A stretch of DNA of 64,000 bases from Acidobacteriota bacterium. Lineage in GTDB: Bacteria > Acidobacteriota > Thermoanaerobaculia > Multivoradales > JBCCEF01. The stretch is from assembly GCA_039028635.1 (NCBI GenBank), contig JBCCHV010000002.1, positions 124,001-188,000 of the forward strand. Direction: 5' to 3'. Positions 28,801-36,637 of this stretch are shown one piece after another (the stretch's first letter is position 1; each line of letters opens with the position of its first letter). The notes under the pieces were generated by a model, which was not told the origin of the DNA, ran no database searches, and saw only the letters and a program-made list of their open reading frames with translations. The position numbers and the translations under genes are program-made.

Positions 28801-31021
28801 TACCGGATCCGAGCGCGCCGTTCTCGCCGCCGGCGACGACCTCGAGGACCGGCAGGCCGGCGTCCTTGCCCTCGACCGTGCCGCGAATGTACTTGGTCAC
28901 CAGATCGAAGCTGCCATTGGCCTGGGAGCTTTTGCGACGGCGAGTGCACTCGATGCTGCCCTGGTCGTCGAACTTGAATCGGGTGTTGTACGTCAAGCCA
29001 CCGTCGGTGCGAATCTTGGAAGTGTAGGGAGTGAGGATCCAAGGCGAGTCGGGATCCGGAAGGTAGCTCGACGGTGTGCCGACATCGAGGTAGCCGGTCG
29101 TCGGGCTCTCGGACAGGGTGGTGCCGGTGACGCTGTAGCCGGTGTAGTGATCGACCTCCCGGACACCGCCATTGAAATCGTCGAGGATCTCGACGCGACG
29201 CGTGTGGCCCGCGCCATCGTGCCCGGTGCGCCGCTCCTCGCGGTAGCGGTTGCCGTCATCGAGGTAGATCGTCCGTTCGCGAACCCTCACCGGATTGATC
29301 TGGAAGCACTGGGACGGATCGCGCTGGATCAGAAGGGTCGAGCAGGTGCGCCACTCCATGGCGTAGCGAACGTACTTCTCCCGAACCCTGGTGCAGCTTC
29401 CACCGCAGTCGAAGACCTGTTCGGAAAGGAACAGATAGTCGCTGTCGCTGCTGCCGATCCTGGTGCTCTTGGTAAATGGAAGCCCGGAATCCGTGACCTG
29501 CCAAGAGCCGATCGGGTCGAGCGAACCCGGAATCTTGGGACCAATCGTCACCGAGTGAAAGAACCGGTTCTTGGTGTAGCGCTCGGCAACCGTTGGAGCG
29601 GTGACATCGGTCTGCCGGTAGTCGGCGCGCCGGCAGTTTGGCCCGGAGTACTGGCTCGCTGGAATCAGTGGATGGAGCGAGCTCGAATACCTCCAGGTGG
29701 CGATCCTCGAGTTGTTTGGGCGCAGGTGCCGTTTCACGGTCAACCCGGTTCGGGTGTAGTGCGGCTCCGCCGTCGGATCATTGGACCAGACACACTCGGT
29801 GGGATGGCGCCAAGCGCCGTAGTCGTACTCGTACTTGCCTTGGGTGGGGAACTGAATACGCCGAACCCTGCCGCTGCGCAAGAAGTCCGAGTAGTAGCTG
29901 ACGAAGTAGTCCTTGGAGCTAGGCACATTGATCCAGGTCAGCAGCGGCACCCGGATGTTCTCGGCAACGGAGCCCCAAACGCCGAGCGGATCGTGCGGCC
30001 GAGTTCGGGCGATGGTCTGGATCGAATAGTTGAAATCGTAGACCGCGGCGTTGCCGCCCCAGGCGGCGACGCGAACCTTGTCGACCAGCCGTCGCAGGTC
30101 GCCGAGCTCGTCGCCGTTGGGCAGAGTGAGCGGATTGGAAGGAGCCGCATCCCCACCGGCCCGCTGACCGTTTCCGAGATGGAAGTCGATGCGGTGGCCG
30201 CGGCCGGTGCTATCCGAAATATGCCACTGCTCGGTATTGCCGCTCTGCGAGTAGCTCACCTCGACCCGATTGTCGTAGTAGTCCCGCATCTCCTTGAAGC
30301 GCCAGCAGCCGGTCACCCCGCCACCGCAAGCCAGGGTTCCGAGAGCGCTGTTGGTCTTCTCGAACTCGGAGATCAGGCCCTCGGGATGGTCGACGAAGAT
30401 GGTGTCGGCATCGATCTGCCGCAGCCTGAGGTGGCTCGAGTCCTTGCTGTAGCGAACCGGCCGGCTGACGGTGCCGGGATCTCGCCCAGCGAGCTTGTAG
30501 AGATAGTGCGACCCGCCGTCCGGCGACACGTAGAGCCAGCGCTCCCCGCCATCGAGGGCCGGATGTTGGCGGTTGGGCCAGGTGGCCTTCTCGAGATCGC
30601 TCAGGCCGTCCGGAGGATCGGGTGCGAAGAGCTTTCCGAAATGGACCTCCCATCCGACGCCCGCGTTGCTGCTGCGTTGCGGTAGCGAAGCGAGGACCTG
30701 CTGCTGGGTCACCGGCGCGTGATCCCAACCGTCCGAGTTGTGCGTCGCGCGCAGCTGATAGCGGATGTGAGGGCCGACGGTGAACACCTGCCCCAGCGGG
30801 ATGCTGAGCATCACATTGCCATTGGCGGTGTTGATCGACTCCACGTCGCCGTCGGAGAGGAAGGTCTGCTCCGGCAAGGAGCCGCGCAACGAGGGGATCG
30901 TCTCGCCGGCGAGACCTCCAGCATCCGGCGGATCGGGTTGTGCCAACGCCGCTTCGATAGTTAGAGCCATCAGCAGAGAGGTGAACAGGACGTGGTGTAA
31001 CGGGGCTCGGAACGACGACAT
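25862..31021 (-). CDS. RHS/YD-repeat protein with RHS-associated core domain
   Basis: 1,719 residues from ATG 31021, with GGAGGA five bases upstream. The signal peptide ends at AALAQ. Many YD repeats follow (e.g. YDALGRTTRVSNPSYAVI, YDYNGRL-type units). The RHS core signature (YYPYGSVA ... RFAGHEEDL ... YMLARGYVHSWGRFANVDP ... YASNNPIRFVDPDGL) ends near residue 1,560. The variable tip of about 150 residues is helical and charged (KLSKRALKINSGIQKLVG; GVLQQQRDMRDRLIRSF) with no toxin motif I recognise. No immunity-like gene follows, since the next gene downstream is a secreted hydrolase. A surface or secreted polymorphic protein is likely; a toxin role is unproven. Confidence 0.92.
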   Translation of the reverse strand: MSSFRAPLHHVLFTSLLMALTIEAALAQPDPPDAGGLAGETIPSLRGSLPEQTFLSDGDVESINTANGNVMLSIPLGQVFTVGPHIRYQLRATHNSDGWDHAPVTQQQVLASLPQRSSNAGVGWEVHFGKLFAPDPPDGLSDLEKATWPNRQHPALDGGERWLYVSPDGGSHYLYKLAGRDPGTVSRPVRYSKDSSHLRLRQIDADTIFVDHPEGLISEFEKTNSALGTLACGGGVTGCWRFKEMRDYYDNRVEVSYSQSGNTEQWHISDSTGRGHRIDFHLGNGQRAGGDAAPSNPLTLPNGDELGDLRRLVDKVRVAAWGGNAAVYDFNYSIQTIARTRPHDPLGVWGSVAENIRVPLLTWINVPSSKDYFVSYYSDFLRSGRVRRIQFPTQGKYEYDYGAWRHPTECVWSNDPTAEPHYTRTGLTVKRHLRPNNSRIATWRYSSSLHPLIPASQYSGPNCRRADYRQTDVTAPTVAERYTKNRFFHSVTIGPKIPGSLDPIGSWQVTDSGLPFTKSTRIGSSDSDYLFLSEQVFDCGGSCTRVREKYVRYAMEWRTCSTLLIQRDPSQCFQINPVRVRERTIYLDDGNRYREERRTGHDGAGHTRRVEILDDFNGGVREVDHYTGYSVTGTTLSESPTTGYLDVGTPSSYLPDPDSPWILTPYTSKIRTDGGLTYNTRFKFDDQGSIECTRRRKSSQANGSFDLVTKYIRGTVEGKDAGLPVLEVVAGGENGALGSGTCNTNGTNGTNRFVFTHGYDYLQRKSTRIGGYPYRYRADIDRNTGLPTATYNPSDQATFRFYDNLGRTTRIAPAASLGEAATVFVYANPAGGEANVTISRRFAGVTYADEKLVFDFFGRLKREFQSRPTGASTHVDSERLTQYDVLGRVTSVSTVQVAGNVNDAKSTEYLDYDAFGRPGRIQRPDGSEEVLVYRGNREIDSTVEVRTSQIGSSEVTTTTRYDALGRTTRVSNPSYAVINLYDPNGKLLKAKRRNSAGVVVQERQYGWDDRGLLAWERHPEIGGSAAAGTLSFQPDALGNPRQVFDGLRTITHDYDGNGRLLSKREGSRVWEEFVWADTNQGTNFRKGKMVEAIRHNYFGTTDWAISETYEYRGKVGNLSRRTTQLQWLHVENPFGRYAHTFEQDWSYNVLGEVISQTYPRCITTPQNGLRYCNDPSDIQAPAHTVSRTMNHRLPVQVSSSLGISADYTYHPNFQLDRIDYSNNAYTLLDQGTNGMRRPGRIRFYGAGGSLRFDSGSYGYDGAGNTWKIGVDRYVYDAASRLVRGTARSAARWEAYQYDAKDNLVRLQRGDGFVVHHNIDGKNRRVGNVGEPRDTFYDAAGNVDRVGPAEAPFFDLDHDGLNMVTRFYRHADGAEFLYGYGPGNFRILSLDVTAGERFWTLRDTDGSILREHRATGYGPYRGPSDPGEIVEFVEDFVHGPNGLIATRKRGGVQTFFHQDHVGTPRILTNVIGQQIGAVDYYPYGSVANQSGAQNLHSRFAGHEEDLHGASHYMLARGYVHSWGRFANVDPARSEWNLYSYASNNPIRFVDPDGLAATPSPEQLAEGAIDVAIKLVPKNSPIGVALKLSKRALKINSGIQKLVGDGMTVDDLADVSKDSLTVIDQAIGETQQSIDDATKLQRFHAAEERFLTATEQGVKPNSADPRVRGAFTGLPISSTAAEARSRGAAQGERLKRQQGVLQQQRDMRDRLIRSFGEIALR

Positions 31022-31138
31022 GGAATCCTCCAAGTTTTCTTCGAAATCGAGTGACTCCCGTACGTATAAGAGCAAGGGAAGTGCCACCGACTGGAGACCA
31101 AAAACACCGAGTCCGGGCCTGTACCGCGACTCAAGAGT

Positions 31139-31232
31139 GAACGAAATCGTTCATTTCCCGATCGAAACCGTGCACACAGAACGATTTCGTGCACAATTTC
31201 GGCACGACAGTCTGCAGAGAACGAATTCGATC
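31139..31232. promoter_or_regulatory. Three palindromic operator-like sites at exact 40-bp intervals
   Basis: GAACGAAATCGTTC (31139-31152), GAACGATTTCGTGC (31179-31192) and GAACGAATTCGATC (31219-31232) share the pattern GAACGAWWTCGNNC. The first is a perfect palindrome apart from its central AA. GTGCAC flanks the middle copy on both sides (31170-31175 and 31189-31194). They lie in the divergent region between the RHS gene (start 31021) and the kinase gene (start 31268), with the last copy 36 bp before the kinase ATG. The same helical face would be presented by each site. Confidence 0.75.
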
Positions 31233-31267
31233 AGACATGGGGGCTGACCTCAGAAAGGCCGACGGCG

Positions 31268-34015
31268 ATGAGTGAGACTCCGAGCTTCGACCACACCGAG
31301 ACCGTGCCGCCGCCGGACTCGGAGCGAACCACACCGCACTCCGATGGACGCGAGGTGATTCGCGCCGCCATGGTGGATCGCTACGCCGTCCTCTCGCACC
31401 TCGGCAGTGGCGGCATGGGCTCGGTCTATGCCGCCTACGACCCCGATCTCGACCGCAAGGTGGCACTCAAGCTGGTGCGACGCGACCGCGGTAGCCATCG
31501 AGACCAGGAGCGCTTGCTGAGCGAAGCCCGCGCCCTGGCCCGGATGACCCATCCCAACGTCGTCCAGGTCTATGACGTCGGACTCCACGGCGACAGCGTC
31601 TTCTTCGCCATGGAGTTCGTCTCGGGCCTCAACCTGCGCCGCTGGCTGGCGGCCGAGACTCCCGGCTGGCGCCGGGTGGTGTCCCTCTTCCAGGGTGCCG
31701 GCCGCGGTCTCGCCGTCGCCCACGGGCGCGGCCTGATCCACCGCGATCTCAAGCCGGAAAACATCCTCGTAGGCGAGGACGGAGCGGCTCGAATCGCCGA
31801 CTTCGGCCTGGTCAAGTGGACGGAGGAAGCGGGCACCGGCGTCGACACCGCGGCCGCCGCGGTGGACCCGAGGGGCAGCACCGAGCCGATGGGAACTCCG
31901 GGATACATGGCCCCCGAGGTCGCCGCCGGCGAGACCGCATCCGAGCTCTCCGACCAGTACGGCTTCTGTGTCGCCTTCCACGTGGCGCTCTACGGCGAGT
32001 ATCCCAGCGCGCATCTCTCCGACGGCTCCACAGGACGAGCCTCGAAGCCTGCCCGCGGACTCGGTGCTCCTGCAGCAGCCGCGGTTCCAGCCGCCCTGAG
32101 AAAGATCCTGCGTCGTGGCCTGCAGACCGATCCCAGGGACCGCTACCCTTCAATGGACGCGCTCTTGCACGATCTGTCGCGGCTGGCGGGACGGCGGCGA
32201 AAAGCCCTGACCGCAGCCGGCATCGTCGTCTTGATCGGCCTGGCGGTGACCCCATGGCTGACCAGTGGGCCCCATCCGGCCGCGGCCTGCGAAGGTGGCG
32301 AGCAGAGATTCGCCGAAGTCTGGAACGGCGAGCGCCGGAGCGCTCTCGGCAAGACCTTCGAGGCCAGCACATCCTCCTTCGCCAGCGAGGCTTTCGACGG
32401 CGTCGTGAGGATCCTCGACGACTACCGATCGGAGTGGGTCGCCTCTTACCGCGACACCTGCCTCGCCACCCGGGCTCGCGGCGAGCAGTCGGAGCGCATG
32501 CTCGACCTTCGGATGCTCTGCCTCGAGCAGCGTCGCGAGGAGGTCGGCGCCCTGGTCGACCTGCTCCAGGCCGGCGGCGCCGACCTGGTCCCGGCGGCGG
32601 TCAAAGGCGGTGAGTCTCTACCGCACGTCGGCGCATGCGATGCCAATCCCGAGCTCGCCCTGCTCACTCCACTTCCCGAGGACGCGGAGCTACTGCACGA
32701 AATCGAGCAGTTCCAGCCGCGCCTGGCGCAACAGGAACTGCGTCAATCCATTGGTCGTCCGGTCGACCTGGAGGAGCTCGAGAGCCTCGCCGAGATTGCC
32801 GGCGACATCGGCTACCGACCGCTCCAGGCCCAAACGCGCAAGGCACTCGCCATTTCCCTGGCACAGCAGAAGGGGGACGTCGACGCCGCGGTCGAAACCC
32901 TCGAGCTGGCGCTCACCGACGCCATCGGAGGGGGCGACCGAGCCACCGCTGCGGTCCTCTACGGCCATCTCGCCGAGTACACCGGATACAACCAAGGAAA
33001 CCCCGAGCGGGGCGAGTGGTGGGGCCGATTCGCCGACGAATCCCTGGCCGGACTGACGCCGGGGCACCAAAGCGAGCGCTTCAGCGTGCACTCCAGCCTC
33101 GGCCTGCTCGCCTGGACCCGCGGAGAGATGGCCCAGGCGCGCGGCCACTGGCGCCGGGCCCTCGACCACGGCGGAGAGGCCTACGGAGCGGACAGCCCAC
33201 TGCTGGCCCAAACCCTCAACAATCTCGCCCTGGCGGCGGAGCAAGACGACGAGGCGATTCGCTATCTCGAGCGCGCTCTCGCCATCAAAGAGCAAGCCTA
33301 CGGCAGCGAAATCCCGCTCCTCGCCAACACCCTCGTCAACCTCGGCGCCTGGAAAGCCCGCTCCGGGAGATACCGCGAGGTGCTTCCTCACACCACCAGA
33401 GCCATCTCGATCCTGGCCAAGGCCCACGGCCCGGACCACCCCAGCCTCGCCTATCCCCTGATCCTCGAAGGAGAGCTGCTCAACATCCTCGAACGGTACG
33501 ACGAAGCAGTGGCTAAGCTCGAACGCGCTCGCCCCCTCGCCCACGGCTTCGGAGAGTCCCACCCGATGGCGATCCAGATCGACCTCGACCTCGCCGCCGC
33601 CAGCCTCGGCCAGCTTCGCCCAGAGCGGGCCCAGAAACACCTCGACCGGGCCGACGCCCTGACCAAGGACTTCCCGGACAGCAGCCCGATTCGCCTTGCC
33701 ATCCCCCTACTCCAGGGGCAAACCGACCTGCTCCGCGGCAACTACGAGGCAGCCCTCACCGCCCTCGAGCAAGCCTGGTCCCTGGCGCATCAGCACGCCC
33801 ACATGCGGCCACCGCTCTACGAAAGCATCCGCCTCCGCCTCGCCCTCGCCGAGTGCCACCTCGTCCTCGGCCAGCCCGACCGGGCACGCCCCCTCCTCGA
33901 GCAAGCCCTCGATCTCAGCACCCCCAATGGGCAGCTCAAAACCCTCACCGCCAAGGCCCGCTCCCTCCTCGCCCAGGCGGTTGAAGCGGCAAGCCCCAGC
34001 GCGCCCTCAAGCTAG
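31268..34015 (+). CDS. Serine/threonine protein kinase with C-terminal TPRs (PknB-like)
   Basis: 915 residues. The kinase domain (about 38-305) has the Gly loop LGSGGMGSVY, catalytic Lys in VALKLVRRD, HRDLKPEN, DFGLVKW and GTPGYMAPE, so it should be active. A single TM helix (about 316-335, AAGIVVLIGLAVTPWL) places the C-terminal part outside the cytoplasm. That part (about 540-905) is built of tetratricopeptide repeats (e.g. LAQTLNNLALAAEQDDEAIRY; NTLVNLGAWKARSGRYREVL), a common layout in Myxococcota and Acidobacteriota. The natural C-terminus appears to have been lost to a frameshift (see 34016-34104). Regulation by the 40-bp-spaced operators just upstream is likely. Confidence 0.93.
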   Translation: MSETPSFDHTETVPPPDSERTTPHSDGREVIRAAMVDRYAVLSHLGSGGMGSVYAAYDPDLDRKVALKLVRRDRGSHRDQERLLSEARALARMTHPNVVQVYDVGLHGDSVFFAMEFVSGLNLRRWLAAETPGWRRVVSLFQGAGRGLAVAHGRGLIHRDLKPENILVGEDGAARIADFGLVKWTEEAGTGVDTAAAAVDPRGSTEPMGTPGYMAPEVAAGETASELSDQYGFCVAFHVALYGEYPSAHLSDGSTGRASKPARGLGAPAAAAVPAALRKILRRGLQTDPRDRYPSMDALLHDLSRLAGRRRKALTAAGIVVLIGLAVTPWLTSGPHPAAACEGGEQRFAEVWNGERRSALGKTFEASTSSFASEAFDGVVRILDDYRSEWVASYRDTCLATRARGEQSERMLDLRMLCLEQRREEVGALVDLLQAGGADLVPAAVKGGESLPHVGACDANPELALLTPLPEDAELLHEIEQFQPRLAQQELRQSIGRPVDLEELESLAEIAGDIGYRPLQAQTRKALAISLAQQKGDVDAAVETLELALTDAIGGGDRATAAVLYGHLAEYTGYNQGNPERGEWWGRFADESLAGLTPGHQSERFSVHSSLGLLAWTRGEMAQARGHWRRALDHGGEAYGADSPLLAQTLNNLALAAEQDDEAIRYLERALAIKEQAYGSEIPLLANTLVNLGAWKARSGRYREVLPHTTRAISILAKAHGPDHPSLAYPLILEGELLNILERYDEAVAKLERARPLAHGFGESHPMAIQIDLDLAAASLGQLRPERAQKHLDRADALTKDFPDSSPIRLAIPLLQGQTDLLRGNYEAALTALEQAWSLAHQHAHMRPPLYESIRLRLALAECHLVLGQPDRARPLLEQALDLSTPNGQLKTLTAKARSLLAQAVEAASPSAPSS

Positions 34016-34104
34016 CCCGCCAAGCTACCGAGGCAAGGCAGCCCACCCGCAAGAAACTCGGCTCGCAGATTGACGCCTGGCGCTCCAAGCACGTCGACGA
34101 CTGA
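34016..34104 (+). pseudogene. Frameshifted 3' end of the kinase-TPR gene
   Basis: In the next frame after the kinase stop (TAG 34013-34015), an open stretch from about 34000 to TGA 34102-34104 reads ALKLARQATEARQPTRKKLG then SQIDAWRSKHVDD. This is just how TPR-kinases of this type normally end (ALALA..A......EIDAWL..H). Gain of one base or loss of two near 33995-34005 (the GCGC run) would join the frames. It is either a real mutation or an assembly error. Confidence 0.55.
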
Positions 34105-34678
34105 CGGGAACGTCAGCCGACCGGCGGCCCACAACCGGCCGGATGAAAAGCCCTCCGACCACACAAACCTCCACACTTCTCAGCCGCGGCCGCGGCGCAC
34201 CGAGTCAAGGAACTCGAAAGTACCAAGTCGGAATTCAGGTCGGCGGTCGCGGTTGATTCGAAGATCACATTCAGACCGGATCCATCGGCACGCCGACGTG
34301 CCGCGATCTGCCAATACGCGGCACGCGCCCACGAGATCCCAGTCCACGAGAGCGAACTCCGGCGACCGGAATCAGTGAGCCCTAGAAGCTGACCCTCAAG
34401 AAACTTCTCAAGCTCGGTTCCCCAAAATCTGTACTGCCGGTGTCTACCTCTTCAGTACCGATGAAATCTCGGCTCGCGGGACCTGTGCAGCGGTATCCCG
34501 CAATGCACACAACCGAAGCCGGCAAGACCCGAAGATCAGATCGCTCACTCTCTGAGCGCGCCCTCTACCTGCTCCATCGAGATCCCTGGCCATACCGATG
34601 ACAAGAAAAATTCCAAGCCGAAGCCGGTCACCCCGAACGACCAGCATCGAGATTTCTTCGCGGGCGCATAAAGCCAAC
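34105..34678. other. Intergenic region with a 26-bp dyad upstream of the signalling operon
   Basis: About 570 bases without a credible gene. A hairpin CTGACG-GGAA-CGTCAG (34101-34116) covers the end of the frameshifted kinase tail. At 34484-34509 there is a nested dyad: TGTGCA + GCGG-TATC-CCGC + AA + TGCACA. It is a candidate operator or RNA hairpin for the operon starting at 34679. No clear promoter is seen. Confidence 0.5.
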
Positions 34679-36619
34679 ATGAAGATCATCGTTTTTTTGA
34701 ATCGCTACGGCCACGCCACTTGGAGAGCTCCCGGCAACGGAAGATTCCTGTACGAATATTCCGTCCCTCTGCGGCGCCTGGAACTCGACCCAACACGCTC
34801 AAGGCTCCCGGCCGACATCGTTTTCCGCTTCGATGAGTCGAATCCCAACTCGATGATCCGAGAGATCAGCAATCCGGCGACCCTGACCATCTGCCTGGCG
34901 GACTCTGGCTTCGAGATGACCTCGCAGTGGTTTACAGACCAATGCCAGCAGGCCATCGAGGAACACGGCGGTGACATCGAACCCAACCTCCAGGGGGATC
35001 TGATCGGTCGCCAACTCTTCCTGGGCCTCTTGCAGTTCCTCGAACATCTCGGATCAATGACCCCGGATCTGGTCGATGGCCTGCTGCCATCGCTCCCCCA
35101 GCGCCAGTTTCAAATCGGACCCGCCACGCTCCCGCTCGACGACTTGCCACGAGCCGCGAACCTGCTCCATCGGTGGTGGGTCTTCGCGGACCAGATCTGT
35201 CGAGCTCTGCGGCACTCTTCTCTCGAGCTCGGCGGCCTCAGGCCGTGGCCGTCGCGAAAGTCCGACCAGCCTGCCGAAGAGATCCGTGGCAACCTCCTCA
35301 AGCTTCGAGCCCACTTGGCCGCCTCCATTCTCGAATGTCGGCCGACAAAATACTGGCAGGGCAGTTCCGAGCGACAATCTGTCCTCGACTATCACCAGAG
35401 CATCGCCCAGTGGGTCTACTACAACCTGGAGATGCGACCCTCTACCGAAGAGCTCCTCCACCTCAAGACGCCCTATCGAGAGGTTGGTGACCTCCTCTTC
35501 CGCTGTGAGGAGCCCAAGTCCTGGCGCCCTCGGCTCAGGCCATCGGTCGAGCCCTCCCGCTCCGACTGGGCACGAACTCGTTGCTTCAAGACCCGCCCAG
35601 CCTTCCTCCGGGCCGCCGCCGCCTTTCGCCAGAAAGACTCGAAAGAGCGCAGCAAGTTGCGCCGAATCCTCGGAGAGCAGTGGCGACTATTTCGGGACGC
35701 CGAGAGCTTCTTCCTCAAGAAGTTCGAGCTCCGGGAGTTCATGATCCTCAGCCGAGCCGCCGCCGAAGTCTCGCGTCAGCAGGCTTCCCTCCGCTCCGCG
35801 GCGATCAACGCACCGGCCATCGGCTTCATTCTGAGACACCTCCCATGGCCCTACTTGGGATTCTTGATCCTTGCCTTCCTATCGTGGGGAACTCTGGGGA
35901 CAGCGCGACTCCTCGAACGCACTTCGACCACATCTGGAGCGGGCCTGGCCCTCGACATCGCCGAGGCGCTTTTTCTCATGCAGTACCTGGTGGTCTACGG
36001 CGGATTATCTGTCGTCACGGTAATGACATTTCGAAGATTCCGTCGCATCCACAGCCTATTCGAGCAAGCGCTACCCAATATCTTCGGCGGCATTTTGGTC
36101 GGCTACGTCCCCCTCTGCCTGACTGAAGAGATGTCGCGCATGCCCTTGACCATGAGCTGGCCGAAAATCCTATCCATCACGGCGATTCTGATCCTCCTGG
36201 CCTGCATGTATTTCATCGTCGAGGTTGCCAGTCAGGTCCGCCGACGGGGAGAGATGCTCCGCAAAGCAATGGCCTTATCGCTAATCGCCCTCGCCCAATC
36301 CTACGGCCTCGGCCTCATCGTCACCAGCACCTTGGGATCCGAGTACGTGATTCAATCCAACGATCTCAGCACTCAGAGCACTCCGCCTGCTCCATCCGAA
36401 TACTCGAACATCAACTGCGATGGTCCGCTCGACTCCGTCGAGTGCATGGAGGAAGCGAATATTCTGCATCGCCTCCGGGTCATGACCCTGGGAAATCTCG
36501 AGATGGAGTTCATGCTGTTTCCCAAACTTCTATTGCTCTGGTTCAGCCTTGCTCTGTTCGTCGGCATCTTTGTCGAGTCCATGTCCAATCAACCGCGCCC
36601 AGCCCCCGAACGGTACTAG
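34679..36619 (+). CDS. Six-TM membrane protein of unknown family, first gene of the signalling operon
   Basis: 646 residues from ATG 34679 (MKIIVFLNRYGHATWRAPGN); an in-frame ATG at 34598 would add 27 basic residues and is less likely. The first ~385 residues are soluble, with an N-terminal alpha/beta part, then helical segments with many Arg and Leu. Six hydrophobic helices follow at about 392-412, 430-455, 475-492, 498-518, 530-550 and 614-636. A Ser/Pro/Cys-rich loop lies between helices 5 and 6 (CDGPLDSVECMEE). I recognise no domain. Only 18 bp separate it from the giant histidine kinase, so it may be the membrane sensor or output of that system. Confidence 0.8.
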   Translation: MKIIVFLNRYGHATWRAPGNGRFLYEYSVPLRRLELDPTRSRLPADIVFRFDESNPNSMIREISNPATLTICLADSGFEMTSQWFTDQCQQAIEEHGGDIEPNLQGDLIGRQLFLGLLQFLEHLGSMTPDLVDGLLPSLPQRQFQIGPATLPLDDLPRAANLLHRWWVFADQICRALRHSSLELGGLRPWPSRKSDQPAEEIRGNLLKLRAHLAASILECRPTKYWQGSSERQSVLDYHQSIAQWVYYNLEMRPSTEELLHLKTPYREVGDLLFRCEEPKSWRPRLRPSVEPSRSDWARTRCFKTRPAFLRAAAAFRQKDSKERSKLRRILGEQWRLFRDAESFFLKKFELREFMILSRAAAEVSRQQASLRSAAINAPAIGFILRHLPWPYLGFLILAFLSWGTLGTARLLERTSTTSGAGLALDIAEALFLMQYLVVYGGLSVVTVMTFRRFRRIHSLFEQALPNIFGGILVGYVPLCLTEEMSRMPLTMSWPKILSITAILILLACMYFIVEVASQVRRRGEMLRKAMALSLIALAQSYGLGLIVTSTLGSEYVIQSNDLSTQSTPPAPSEYSNINCDGPLDSVECMEEANILHRLRVMTLGNLEMEFMLFPKLLLLWFSLALFVGIFVESMSNQPRPAPERY

Positions 36620-36637
36620 CGAGAGAAAGGGGAGATT

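Noticed and set aside
25847-30685. Two long plus-strand open frames across the RHS gene
   Set aside because: Antisense to clear YD repeats and RHS core; no ribosome sites or domains.
31268-34015. Anti-phage kinase system (Stk2-like)
   Set aside because: The domain layout (kinase, one TM, extracytoplasmic TPRs) is a common housekeeping type in this kind of bacterium, and nothing nearby supports a defence role.
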